In this document: one piece after another, positions 1 to 9,100 of the stretch | Layout: the number at the start of each line of letters is the position of its first letter | How positions within the stretch are numbered: position 1 is the first letter of the stretch | Translations under genes and position numbers: made by a program | Notes under the pieces: generated by a model | What the model saw: only the letters and a program-made list of their open reading frames with translations | Databases searched by the model: none | What the model was told of the DNA's origin: nothing | Source of the DNA: JAWSVE01 sp050633885 | Lineage (GTDB): Bacteria; Pseudomonadota; Gammaproteobacteria; Pseudomonadales; Cellvibrionaceae | Direction: 5' to 3' | Length of the DNA: 64,000 nt | Assembly (NCBI GenBank): GCA_050633885.1 | Contig: JBOEHK010000002.1 | Span: forward strand, 744,001-808,000

Positions 1-2364
1 GCAGGTCTGAAGTGTGTGCAAGGTAAAACGATTGTCAATTCCATTTCGCTAAAAGAAGGTGAAGAGCAATTCTTAACGCAGGCAAAAATTATCCGTAATT
101 ATGGTGCAGCAGCTGTTGTCATGGCTTTCGATGAAACAGGTCAGGCGGACACAGAAGATAGAAAATATGAAATATGCGAACGCGCTTACAAGTTGTTAAC
201 TGAAAAAATTAATTTCCCTCCCGAAGATATTATTTTTGATCCCAACGTATTTGCGGTCGCGACAGGCATTCCTGAACATAACAATTATGCGATGGATTTC
301 ATTAATGCAACTCGTCGCATAAAAGAAAATTTACCCCACGCCCATATTTCTGGTGGTATATCGAATTTATCTTTTTCCTTTAGAGGGAATAATTACGTTC
401 GAGAAGCCATGCATTCTGTATTTTTGTTTTATGCAATTAAAGCCGGAATGGATATGGGTATTGTCAATGCCGGTGCGTTATTGGTTTATGATGATATTGA
501 CCCCAAGCTACGTGACTTGGTTGAAGATGTTATTTTAAATCGAGACCAAGACGGTACGGAAAAATTATTAGAAGCCGCTGAAGAATATCGTTCTCAAGGC
601 ACAGAGAAAGTGGCTAAAGACTTGAAATGGCGTGAAGGAAGCGTGCAAGAGAGAATCACTCATGGGTTGGTTCATGGCATTGATCAGTTTATCGTTGATG
701 ATGCTGAGCAAGCAAGATTAGAAGCTGAAAGACCACTTCATGTCATTGAAGGTCCTTTGATGACAGGTATGAATGTTGTTGGAGATTTGTTTGGTGAAGG
801 CAAAATGTTTTTGCCTCAAGTGGTGAAGTCAGCTCGTGTTATGAAGCAAGCTGTTGCCCATTTAATGCCGTATATGGAAGAGGAAAAAAGACGGTTGGGG
901 TTAGAAGACGCGCCAGCCGCAGGAAAAATTATCATGGCAACAGTGAAAGGCGATGTTCATGATATTGGTAAAAATATTGTTGGTGTTGTATTGCAGTGCA
1001 ATAATTATGAAGTGATTGATCTTGGGGTTATGGTGCCTGCTCAAAAAATATTGGAAGTCGCTAAAGACGAAAATGTAGATGTGATCGGTTTGTCTGGATT
1101 GATTACCCCTAGCTTAGATGAAATGGTGCATGTCGCAAAAGAAATGCAGCGTTTAGATTTTAAGATACCGTTATTAATTGGTGGTGCGACAACAAGTCAG
1201 ATACATACTGCGGTAAAAATTAATGCGCATTACGAAAATGATCAGGCAATTTACGTGCGTGATGCCAGTCGAGCGGTAGGCGTTGTTTCTAAGTTATTAT
1301 CAGAATCAGCAAAAAGTTTTAAAGATGAAACGCGAGAGACTTATATTGAATTGGCAAAAGAGCATGCTCTCAAACAGGGTGCTCGCGATAGTTTATCCCT
1401 GATTGAAGCTCAGAAAAATAAGTTTAAGATCGATTGGTCTCTGCATAATCCTTTGGTACCTAAAAAATTGGGTGTTCAAATATTTCGTGATTATGATTTA
1501 CAAACTTTGGCAGACAATATTGATTGGGGCCCTTTTTTTGCGACTTGGGGCATTGCTGGTAAATTTCCAAAAATATTTGATGATCCTGCAAAGGGTGAAA
1601 CAGCGAAATCGTTATACGATGATGCACAAGTGATGCTAAAAAAAATCATTAAAGAGAAATGGGTTCGAGCTAACGGCGTTATAGGCTTTTGGCCTGCCAA
1701 TAGTGATGGCGATGATATTTTAGTGTATGAAAATGAAGACCGTTTGAAAGTAACCCATACTTTTTATACCTTGCGGCAACAAAATCGCCGGCCTAAAGGA
1801 AAAGCGAATTTTGCACTCGCTGATTTTATAGCGCCGAAAGAGAGTGGAAAAGCTGATTACATGGGAGGCTTTGCTGTTTCCACTGGTTTTGGTGAAGAGG
1901 AAAAAGCGGATTATTTTGAAAGTCAGAATGATGATTACAATAAAATAATGGTGAAAGCATTAGCTGACCGATTAGCTGAAGCGTTTGCGGAGCATCTTCA
2001 TACTCGAGTGCGTAAAGAATTTTGGGGTTACTCACCAGCAGAAAGTTTCTCAACAAAAGAGCTCATAGCAGAAACTTATCAGGGAATTCGTCCGGCACCT
2101 GGCTATCCATCACAGCCCGATCATACTGAAAAATTAGCTTTGTTTGAATTGCTCGATGTTGAAAAAAACACGGGTATTCAATTAACTGAAAACCTTGCCA
2201 TGTGGCCAGGGGCTGCTGTATCGGGTATGTATTTTTCTCACCCTGAGTCGCAATACTTTGGTCTCGGAAAAATCACAAAAGATCAGGTTATTGCTTATGC
2301 TAAGCGTAAAAACTGGGATATAGAAACAGCAGAAAAATGGCTCGGCCCCAATTTAGCTTATTAG
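1..2364 (+). CDS. metH: cobalamin-dependent methionine synthase, 5' end cut off by the window
   Basis: MetH transfers a methyl group from methyl-tetrahydrofolate through cobalamin to homocysteine. The reading frame is open from base 1 (AGLKCVQGK...), so the GTG at 16 is not a start; about 788 C-terminal residues of a usually ~1230-residue protein are present. What remains is the end of the folate-binding domain (INA TRRIKENLP, GGISNLSFSFRG), the helical cap domain, the B12-binding domain with GDVHDIGKNIVG (cobalt-ligating His about fragment residue 320) and GLSGLITPS, and the AdoMet-binding reactivation domain with RPAPGYPSQPDH near residue 697. The homocysteine-binding domain lies upstream of the window. 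The end of the gene (CCCCAA/TTGGGG around the stop) can fold but has no T-tract. Confidence 0.97.
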   Translation, partial: AGLKCVQGKTIVNSISLKEGEEQFLTQAKIIRNYGAAAVVMAFDETGQADTEDRKYEICERAYKLLTEKINFPPEDIIFDPNVFAVATGIPEHNNYAMDFINATRRIKENLPHAHISGGISNLSFSFRGNNYVREAMHSVFLFYAIKAGMDMGIVNAGALLVYDDIDPKLRDLVEDVILNRDQDGTEKLLEAAEEYRSQGTEKVAKDLKWREGSVQERITHGLVHGIDQFIVDDAEQARLEAERPLHVIEGPLMTGMNVVGDLFGEGKMFLPQVVKSARVMKQAVAHLMPYMEEEKRRLGLEDAPAAGKIIMATVKGDVHDIGKNIVGVVLQCNNYEVIDLGVMVPAQKILEVAKDENVDVIGLSGLITPSLDEMVHVAKEMQRLDFKIPLLIGGATTSQIHTAVKINAHYENDQAIYVRDASRAVGVVSKLLSESAKSFKDETRETYIELAKEHALKQGARDSLSLIEAQKNKFKIDWSLHNPLVPKKLGVQIFRDYDLQTLADNIDWGPFFATWGIAGKFPKIFDDPAKGETAKSLYDDAQVMLKKIIKEKWVRANGVIGFWPANSDGDDILVYENEDRLKVTHTFYTLRQQNRRPKGKANFALADFIAPKESGKADYMGGFAVSTGFGEEEKADYFESQNDDYNKIMVKALADRLAEAFAEHLHTRVRKEFWGYSPAESFSTKELIAETYQGIRPAPGYPSQPDHTEKLALFELLDVEKNTGIQLTENLAMWPGAAVSGMYFSHPESQYFGLGKITKDQVIAYAKRKNWDIETAEKWLGPNLAY

Positions 2365-2777
2365 TTGGGGAAGGCACGGATGCATAACTCTTTTTTTCTT
2401 AAAGGCAGCAATGCAATCTTCTTGTTTTGTGCGGCAGTCGTGGCGCTCAAATCCTTCTAAGGAATCCCCGTCTTTTTAGTGGCTCCTTCACTTTTATTTG
2501 AGTGCTCAGTTTTGGTGCTCAAACTGAATTTGCTGGTGCAGGGCTCCAAACTATGGGGGCTATCCTCTATATTGCTTTCAATTAAATCGTTCTTGATGTC
2601 CTAATCTGAGAAGAGCTATACACTTATTTGTATATACATAACTTTACAATCTCTGCTGACTGTATAGAAGTGGTGATTATTGGCTGCATTTTCGTTATTA
2701 TTTCTTTACTCTTGATCGGGGAAAAATTAGCTTTTGATAAGAACTGATCTTACAGAGATACTTAGGTAGGGAGAATT
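2365..2777. other. intergenic region between metH and the MarR gene
   Basis: 413 bases without a convincing gene. A short hairpin TCAGTTT/AAACTGA lies at 2506-2527, and GTGCTCA occurs twice around it. The stretch just before the MarR gene should hold its promoter, but no strong -35/-10 pair stands out. No RNA gene is recognised. Confidence 0.5.
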
Positions 2778-3368
2778 GTGGCATTAGACGACAAGCTCTG
2801 TACCTTTTTCCAGGATGACCACGAAAGTGGAATAAAAATTAAAGATGGGTCTATTGCTATGTCTGATGTTTTGACACCCCAAGTAATGAACGATCCCGGC
2901 ACGCATCACGTTGAACCTGCTAGGGCAGCTAGTTCTAAAGTCGATGATTTAGATTTAGGTATTCTGTCAGATATGGTGGGATATCAATTACGCCGAGCTC
3001 AACTTCGTATATTTAATAGTTTTTCGAAAACATTTGAGCACACTCAGGTGACACCTGCACAAATGGGACTTCTCATTAAGATTCGGCACAATGCGGGTAT
3101 AAGTCAAACTGCCTTAGCAAAAGCAAACGGTGTTGAAAGGTCAACATTGGGTGAAATCATTGACCGGTTTGAAAAGAGAAACTTGGTCGAGAGAAGAAAG
3201 CATGCAACAGATCGAAGGGCTTATGCGTTACACCTTTCTACAGAGGGTGAGGCGTTGGTGGACGAAATACTACCCGAAGTTCTAAAACATGAAGAGAAGC
3301 TTTTTGATGATTGGTCTCGTGAAGAGCGCGATTTATTGTTAAAGATGCTAGATAGACTCGCTGGGTAA
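2778..3368 (+). CDS. MarR-family transcriptional regulator
   Basis: 196-residue winged-helix regulator. The MarR fold covers about residues 58-195: a helix-rich dimerisation part (LGYQ-type segment GYQLRRAQLRIFNSF), the helix-turn-helix TPAQMGLLIKIRHNAGISQT...ALAKANGVERSTLGEIIDRFEKR (split here for length), and the wing LVERRKHATDRRAYALHLS with the usual D-x-R motif. The first ~55 residues are an extension not typical of the family. The GTG start at 2778 has a good ribosome site (GGGAG seven bases upstream); an in-frame ATG at 2859 would give a more usual length and cannot be excluded. The effector and targets are unknown. No operator dyad is obvious directly upstream. Confidence 0.88.
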   Translation: MALDDKLCTFFQDDHESGIKIKDGSIAMSDVLTPQVMNDPGTHHVEPARAASSKVDDLDLGILSDMVGYQLRRAQLRIFNSFSKTFEHTQVTPAQMGLLIKIRHNAGISQTALAKANGVERSTLGEIIDRFEKRNLVERRKHATDRRAYALHLSTEGEALVDEILPEVLKHEEKLFDDWSREERDLLLKMLDRLAG

Positions 3369-3624
3369 TTCCTCTCAATCATTTACTTGTATAATACTCG
3401 CTTTCTTGGAGAGTTTAATGAATAAACTTTTCATTAGAGCGAGTGTTCCCGCTTGATATTTTTCTTAATAGTCTTCCTATTTTCATTTCTGACGATAAGC
3501 TTTTCGTGATAACGACGTTATTAAGCTTTAATTCTTGTATATCTAGTCTTTAGTCTGCTAATTTTGTCCTCCTTTGAATCAAAAGAAATGTAAATCGCAT
3601 CAGCTAATAATGGGTGATTAGAGT

Positions 3625-4386
3625 ATGAGTGCCATTGATTGGGGGCAAACAAGGGCGGCAATTTGGCGGTCACGAAAGGGTATATTAAGACCAGTGACAC
3701 AAATAGACGAGATCAGATTAGATCAATTATTGGGCATTGATGATCAAAAACAGTCTTTGGTGATGAACACCGAACGTTTTCTTTCTTTGAAAAAAGCAAA
3801 TAATGTATTGATGTGGGGAGCTAGGGGCACGGGTAAATCAAGTTTGGTAAAAGCACTTTTAAATGAATATTCTGATCAAGGGCTAAGAGTGATTGAGGTC
3901 GATAAAGATGACTTGATTGACCTTCCTGAAATTGTTGATGATATTCGAGATATAGAGCAGCGATTTATTGTGTTTTGTGATGATTTATCGTTCGGTGATG
4001 GTGAAAACAGTTACAAGCCGATGAAGAGTATTCTTGAGGGTTCCATAGAGAAACCACCGGAAAATATTATTATTTATGCGACGTCTAATCGTCGGCATTT
4101 GATACAAGAGTCTTCAAAAGATAATGCATTAACGAAAATTATCGAAGGAGAGTTGCATCATGGTGATGAGGTAGAAGAAAAGCTTTCGTTGGCAGATCGT
4201 TTTGGAATTTGGCTTTCTTTTTATCCGGCCAGCTGGCAAGAATATTTCGATTTGATAGACAGTTATTTTCCAGATTATGAGGGCGATAGAAAACAATTGC
4301 ATGAGTCAGCAAGGCAGTTCGCGTTACTGCGTGCTAGCCATAGTGGGCGGACAGCAAAACAGTATTTTTTGAGTTGTCACGAGTAA
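3625..4386 (+). CDS. DUF815-family AAA+ ATPase
   Basis: 253-residue P-loop ATPase of the DUF815 family (PF05673). Walker A is GARGTGKSS around residue 66, and Walker B with the following polar residues is FIVFCDDLSFG around 118. A sensor-type Asn follows in IIIYATSNRRHL. The C-terminal part (LADRFGIWLSFYPASWQEY...) is the typical lid of this family. The cellular role is not established. The protein is close to normal family length and appears intact. It stands alone, with 256 bases before it and almost 700 after it, so neighbours give no hint of partners. Confidence 0.9.
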   Translation: MSAIDWGQTRAAIWRSRKGILRPVTQIDEIRLDQLLGIDDQKQSLVMNTERFLSLKKANNVLMWGARGTGKSSLVKALLNEYSDQGLRVIEVDKDDLIDLPEIVDDIRDIEQRFIVFCDDLSFGDGENSYKPMKSILEGSIEKPPENIIIYATSNRRHLIQESSKDNALTKIIEGELHHGDEVEEKLSLADRFGIWLSFYPASWQEYFDLIDSYFPDYEGDRKQLHESARQFALLRASHSGRTAKQYFLSCHE

Positions 4387-5088
4387 GTGTTGATGCTAAA
4401 CCCTATTAATTTCAATGAGTTGCAGCTTCTTGTTTTGAAGTTTGTATGAGGCGTTTTATTTTTTAGTGAATGGAAAGTTAGCATTAAAAGGTGAAAGCGG
4501 CCTTGAGTACGAAAAAAGTACTTATGCTATTTATTTAGTTGTGGAGGGAGTAAAGGTATAAAGTTGATGTGAGTTAAAAGACAAAAAAATTGATAGAGTG
4601 GTGAAGATAAAGATTGGATGTCGGTTAGACAATCATGTAATATTCAGCGTCATTATTTATTCGTTTTGTTTTTGTCTGCGTTGTTTCTTTAATTCAATTT
4701 ATATCGAAATAACGCTGTACTTTAGTATTAGGTTGCTGAGATTGACTTCTATAGCAATTTAAAAAATATCATTGTTATGTAGTACCTCTAGTACAATGAT
4801 GGGTGAATAAAAAATAATAACTATAAAAATTGTGTTACAGCGGTGCTTTGTATTTGAACTTAAGCAAAGCCCGACAGCATTCTCGAATTAAAAAGTGTGT
4901 TTAAGTTTTAAAACTGTGTCTACCTTGTTACAAGCCGTGTTCATTTTTCTTTAAAAGTATGTCGTTAGGCTAATTTTGAAAATGCAAACCGGTAAAAGGA
5001 AGTTGTAAAAAGTCACTTAATGGAGATTGTTGGCGCTTTTTTAAAAAGCGAATTAGCATAGCGCTAAGCAGTGTGGTACTTATCTATT
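4387..5088. other. long AT-rich intergenic region before the c-di-GMP gene
   Basis: About 700 bases with no credible ORF. Two inverted repeats are visible: ATCATTGT/ACAATGAT at 4768-4800 with a 17-base loop, and CGCTTTTT-T-AAAAAGCG at 5034-5050, which is 39 bases before the likely ATG of the next gene and could be part of its leader or an operator. No RNA family was recognised. Confidence 0.5.
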
Positions 5089-7371
5089 ATGCAGAATAAT
5101 CTTGCTGCTGCTGAACTGATCAAAAAGTTTTACCAACTTTTTACAGATTTAGATCATAATCAGGTCATAGAGCGCTTAACGCGTTTAGTGATTGCTGACC
5201 CTGCTATTTCTAGAGTTGTTCTCCTTGCCCCTCAAGATGACCAAGTTCGAATAGAGTCTATTGCCGAAAGCCAATCAAATATTGTGTTGCCGCGAATTGG
5301 CTATGATCAAGTTCAAGATATACCTCATAAAGCGATAGCCAACAGTATTCAATCTGGACAACCCGTGTGTTTAGCAATTGGATACTCTCAAAATCTTCAC
5401 GCAAATAATTTTAAAGCAGGCGCACGCGCGATATATCTCTATCCGATACTGGATCAAAGCCGAGTTATGGGCGTTTATTACTTAGAGTCAACACACACGT
5501 TAGATTACTTAGAGGCTAGTGTGCAAACGCTTGAGCCAGTATGGATGTTTTCTGGTTTTTTGATGCGTAACGTATTGGAATTGAGGCAATATCAACGTCA
5601 AACTGATGAATATAGAAAAGCCGAGCAGGCATTGTGGGCCAGTGATATTTATTTGAACTCTATATTGAATAATTCACCTGCACTTATCTCAATTAAAGAT
5701 TTGAATGGTAATGTGATGCTGGCTAGCGAACATTACAGTCAGTTAGCCGAAGTTCATGAGAATGGCTCTTCCGATGCCCCTATTCTCGACACTTATCCCA
5801 TCGAAGTTGCTCAGTCACTTTGGGACAGTGATTATGTCGAAAGTAAATCAACTCAAGTGGTTGAGTCTGAGTTAGAGGTGCGTCATAAAGATGGCGCGTT
5901 ACATACTTATTTGATGTTGAAATTCCCTCTTCGTGATTTAGATGATGAAGTGTTTAGCGTGTGTAGTATCTGTATGGATATTACCGAAAGAAAATTAGCT
6001 GAAGAATCTATGCGAGATCAACAGTCTCGTTTAAATTTCATGGCGTTCCATGATGCCCTTACCGGATTGCCAAATCGTTCTCTCTTTTATGATCGTTTAA
6101 ATCATGGGCTAGCGCGTGCTCATCGTCATCAAGCTAAGTTGGGGTTAATGATGATTGATGTTGATCGGCTGAAAAGTGTCAATGACACGTTGGGTCGTGA
6201 TGCTGGTGATCAAATGTTAAAAATTCTGGCTAAAAGATTGGTCGACGAATTGAGGCAAATGGATACCGTTGCTCGATTGGAGAGTGATGAATTCATTGTT
6301 ATTTTAGAAAATATCCATAGCGTCGGTGATGCACGAAGAGTTGCCGATAAGCTTCTTAATCGCCTTGCTGAATCGGTTGAGATAAGTGAATCGCAAATCG
6401 TCAAAAATTCAGTCAGCATCGGTATTAGTGTTTATCCTCAAGACGGTAATGCTGCGGATGAATTATTGAAACGCGCCGATATAGCGATGCATAAAGCTAA
6501 AGAAAACGGCAAAAATAATTATTTATATTTCACAGAGGGTATGGATTCAACGTCTGTGAAATTTATGGTGTTAGAAAAAGATCTTCGCACGGCGATCGAT
6601 GAAGACCAGCTTAGATTGTATTATCAACCCCAAGTCGATTTGCAAACGGGGTCGCTAGTCGGTGTGGAGGCGCTCGTACGTTGGCAGCATCCAGAAAGAG
6701 GGCTTATTGCGCCAGCTCACTTTATTCCGTTAGCCGAAGAAACGGGATTAATAGTTCCTCTGGGTGAATGGCTTATTAGAAAGGCTAGTCAACAACAAAA
6801 AAAATGGATTGCTGCTGGCTTGTATGTTGGAAAAATTGCACTCAATTTGTCACCAAGGCAGCTTCGACAGCGAGATTTTGCTTCTCGGTTACAAGGTATC
6901 TTGGATGATACTCAGCTGCCAGCAAAATATTTAGAACTTGAGATTACAGAATCTTCTGCGATGGAGCATGCTGGAGAAACGGTTAGTATGTTAACGCAAT
7001 TGAATCAAATGGGGTTGTCGTTAGCAATTGATGATTTTGGAACTGGATATTCTTCCCTCGCTTATTTGAAGCGATTTCCGATTCAGAAATTAAAAATTGA
7101 TCGTAGTTTTATTAACGATATTCACACTGATCAAAATGATGCATCAATCGCGATGTCGATTATTGGTTTGGCACACAATATGTCCCTCAATGTGGTTGCT
7201 GAAGGTGTGGAGAATGAGCAGCAAGCCAGTTGGTTAAGAAAACGAGGTTGTGATCAAGCGCAAGGTTATCTTTACGCTCAACCTATTCCTGCAGAAAAAT
7301 TAGAAAAATATTTTGAATCCGGGACGGCAACGTTTAATACAGAAGAGATAGAGTTAGAGCTCCCTTTTTAA
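5089..7371 (+). CDS. GAF-PAS-GGDEF-EAL protein, probable c-di-GMP phosphodiesterase
   Basis: About 760 residues with no signal peptide. An N-terminal GAF-like sensor (about 20-175) is followed by a PAS domain (about 190-305), a GGDEF domain (about 320-480) and an EAL domain (about 500-745). The GGDEF signature is degenerate: ESDEF at residues 398-402, preceded by RQMD five residues upstream, the spacing of an allosteric I-site. The EAL domain keeps EALVRW (Glu about 527) and DDFGTGYSSL (about 648), so hydrolysis of c-di-GMP is the likely activity, with the GGDEF part regulatory. The GTG at 5071 is in frame; the ATG at 5089 is preferred because MQNNLAAAELI begins the first helix, but neither has a strong ribosome site. 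Confidence 0.93.
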   Translation: MQNNLAAAELIKKFYQLFTDLDHNQVIERLTRLVIADPAISRVVLLAPQDDQVRIESIAESQSNIVLPRIGYDQVQDIPHKAIANSIQSGQPVCLAIGYSQNLHANNFKAGARAIYLYPILDQSRVMGVYYLESTHTLDYLEASVQTLEPVWMFSGFLMRNVLELRQYQRQTDEYRKAEQALWASDIYLNSILNNSPALISIKDLNGNVMLASEHYSQLAEVHENGSSDAPILDTYPIEVAQSLWDSDYVESKSTQVVESELEVRHKDGALHTYLMLKFPLRDLDDEVFSVCSICMDITERKLAEESMRDQQSRLNFMAFHDALTGLPNRSLFYDRLNHGLARAHRHQAKLGLMMIDVDRLKSVNDTLGRDAGDQMLKILAKRLVDELRQMDTVARLESDEFIVILENIHSVGDARRVADKLLNRLAESVEISESQIVKNSVSIGISVYPQDGNAADELLKRADIAMHKAKENGKNNYLYFTEGMDSTSVKFMVLEKDLRTAIDEDQLRLYYQPQVDLQTGSLVGVEALVRWQHPERGLIAPAHFIPLAEETGLIVPLGEWLIRKASQQQKKWIAAGLYVGKIALNLSPRQLRQRDFASRLQGILDDTQLPAKYLELEITESSAMEHAGETVSMLTQLNQMGLSLAIDDFGTGYSSLAYLKRFPIQKLKIDRSFINDIHTDQNDASIAMSIIGLAHNMSLNVVAEGVENEQQASWLRKRGCDQAQGYLYAQPIPAEKLEKYFESGTATFNTEEIELELPF

Positions 7372-7427
7372 GCGAATGCTTAGAGCTTTCGACGTTTTTA
7401 TTAACGTTCAACAATGCTGATATAAAT

Positions 7428-8483
7428 TTAACGAGAATGATAAAGAGCAGTTCTTTCGCTTTGCTTATTAAACGCATCAATCCCTGAAAGTGTCAGCACG
7501 ATATCAACACATCCATCCCACGCATTTGCCGAATGCATTCCTTTTGCTGCTCGGTCAACTTGTCCGGCTTTGCGCAATAAAATTTGTAACTGCGGTTGTT
7601 TTAGTCGGTGCAATGCATTTTTGATTAAAGGCTGTCGGTTATCCCAGATGCCAAAACCTTTGGCTGCTGTTGCAAAATTTTTTCCATTGGCAAGTGCGTT
7701 AGTTAGTTCTAATAGGGTCCTAATTTCACGAGTCAGTGCCCATAAAATTTGCATGACTTCTGTTCCCTCACTCTTTAACCCGTTTAAGTTTGCCATAGCG
7801 CCTCGCGCATCGCCATGTAGAGCTTTATCTATTAACGTAAAGACATCATAGCGAGCACTATTAGCAACTGCATGTGCCATTAATGCCGCATCAATCTTTC
7901 CGTCATCAGTGAGTAATTTTAATTTTTCTATTTCTTGAGAGGCCGCTAGAAGATTGCCCTCAACGCGAGATGATAAAATATCGAGAGCTGTCGCGTCGAT
8001 CGAGAGCCCCATTTTTTTCGCCCTTTGGTCAATCCATCGAGGAAGTTGGGTGCCATTAATGGGCCAGACCTGAATAAATTGACTGGCATTCTCAACGGAT
8101 TTAAACCATTTGGCATTTTGGGTGCTGCGTTCAATTTTTGGGGAAATGATTAATAGTAAAATATCTGTTGATGGTGGGGCTGAGCAATATTCGACAAGCG
8201 CTTTCCGTCCAGCATCATTTAGTTTTCCTGTGAGCCTCAATTCAATCAGTTTTTGGTCGCCAAACAACGACAAACTTTGACCAGCATAGTGCAGTACATT
8301 CCAATCAAAGCTATTGTCGGCGTGATAAAGTTCTCGCTCTATAAAGCCAGCTGCTTTTCCAGCTGTTCGAATTTCATCCGAACATTCTTGTACAACCAAA
8401 GGTTCATCACCGCTGATCCAGTAGATAGGCGACAAGTGATTGGTCAGTGCTTTTGATAGTTGTTCCGGGCGAAGTTTTGCCAC
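7428..8483 (-). CDS. holA: DNA polymerase III subunit delta
   Basis: HolA opens the beta sliding clamp as part of the clamp loader. The 351-residue length is normal for the family. The N-terminal MAKLRPEQLSKAL...YWISGDEPLVVQE is characteristic (the GDEPL region corresponds to the degenerate P-loop), as are the SRVEGNLLAASQEIEKL motif and the C-terminal domain LWALTREIRTLLEL. The start is GTG. The gene follows lptE by 17 bases in the conserved order leuS-lptE-holA, so it is probably co-transcribed with leuS. It converges with the plus-strand c-di-GMP gene across a 56-base gap. Confidence 0.97.
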   Translation of the reverse strand: MAKLRPEQLSKALTNHLSPIYWISGDEPLVVQECSDEIRTAGKAAGFIERELYHADNSFDWNVLHYAGQSLSLFGDQKLIELRLTGKLNDAGRKALVEYCSAPPSTDILLLIISPKIERSTQNAKWFKSVENASQFIQVWPINGTQLPRWIDQRAKKMGLSIDATALDILSSRVEGNLLAASQEIEKLKLLTDDGKIDAALMAHAVANSARYDVFTLIDKALHGDARGAMANLNGLKSEGTEVMQILWALTREIRTLLELTNALANGKNFATAAKGFGIWDNRQPLIKNALHRLKQPQLQILLRKAGQVDRAAKGMHSANAWDGCVDIVLTLSGIDAFNKQSERTALYHSR

Positions 8484-8500
8484 GTGGCTCGCTCTACTGT

Positions 8501-9043
8501 CTATTGGTCTGCATTATTTTCAGGAGGGCTGGCGTCAATGAATCGCAGTCGCCTCACTATTTGCTGAATTAAATCTCGTTGCATTTCACTTTGAATAAGT
8601 CGTTCTTCTTGTGCTTTGCCTACAATATCATTTTGATCAAACTCATAAACGCGTGTAGTTGTTGCCGTTTCGGTTGGGATTAAACTGTTTCCCAAATTAT
8701 CTTCTACAGAAAACGGAATACTACTTTCAAGTTCGTATTCGGTCACGAGTGTGTTTCCGCCTGTTGAAACAACCCGCCGCCTTTCTTCAAGTGTTCCTGT
8801 GGTAATTGTCAGCTGAGATTCGCGTGGGCTGTCAACGGTTGTCACACCGTTAGCTTGAAGTAGTTGTGTTAAGTTACGCCCAAAACTACTGGATGGATCG
8901 CTTGTGGCGACGTGAACTAGATTGAGTCCGTCAGGAAGCGTTAATCCGCCACGCAAGCGCCAACCACAACCATTTAAAATACTTACGCTTGTAATTAGGA
9001 AGGTGACTGACAGCATATAAGAAAAATAGCGTTTTATTGTCAT
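8501..9043 (-). CDS. lptE: LPS-assembly lipoprotein LptE
   Basis: LptE plugs the LptD barrel and binds LPS at the outer membrane. From the ATG at 9043 the protein has about 180 residues and starts MTIKRYFSYML, a lipoprotein signal peptide ending in the lipobox LNGC. GCGWRLRGG is the family hallmark directly after the lipidated Cys. A longer frame from a TTG at 9079 would put 12 extra residues before the signal peptide and is less likely. It lies between leuS and holA as in other gammaproteobacteria. Its partner LptD is encoded at 26.5-29.3 kb of this window. Confidence 0.95.
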   Translation of the reverse strand: MTIKRYFSYMLSVTFLITSVSILNGCGWRLRGGLTLPDGLNLVHVATSDPSSSFGRNLTQLLQANGVTTVDSPRESQLTITTGTLEERRRVVSTGGNTLVTEYELESSIPFSVEDNLGNSLIPTETATTTRVYEFDQNDIVGKAQEERLIQSEMQRDLIQQIVRRLRFIDASPPENNADQ

Positions 9044-9100
9044 GATAATTGATTCTTTGTTTGCTAACAGATTCAACAATTGATGTTCAAGTTAAAAAAA

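Noticed and set aside
3418..3456. 12-codon frame MNKLFIRASVPA with a GGAGAG upstream, inside an imperfect inverted repeat
   Set aside because: Too short, no downstream gene that would need a leader, and no conservation can be shown.
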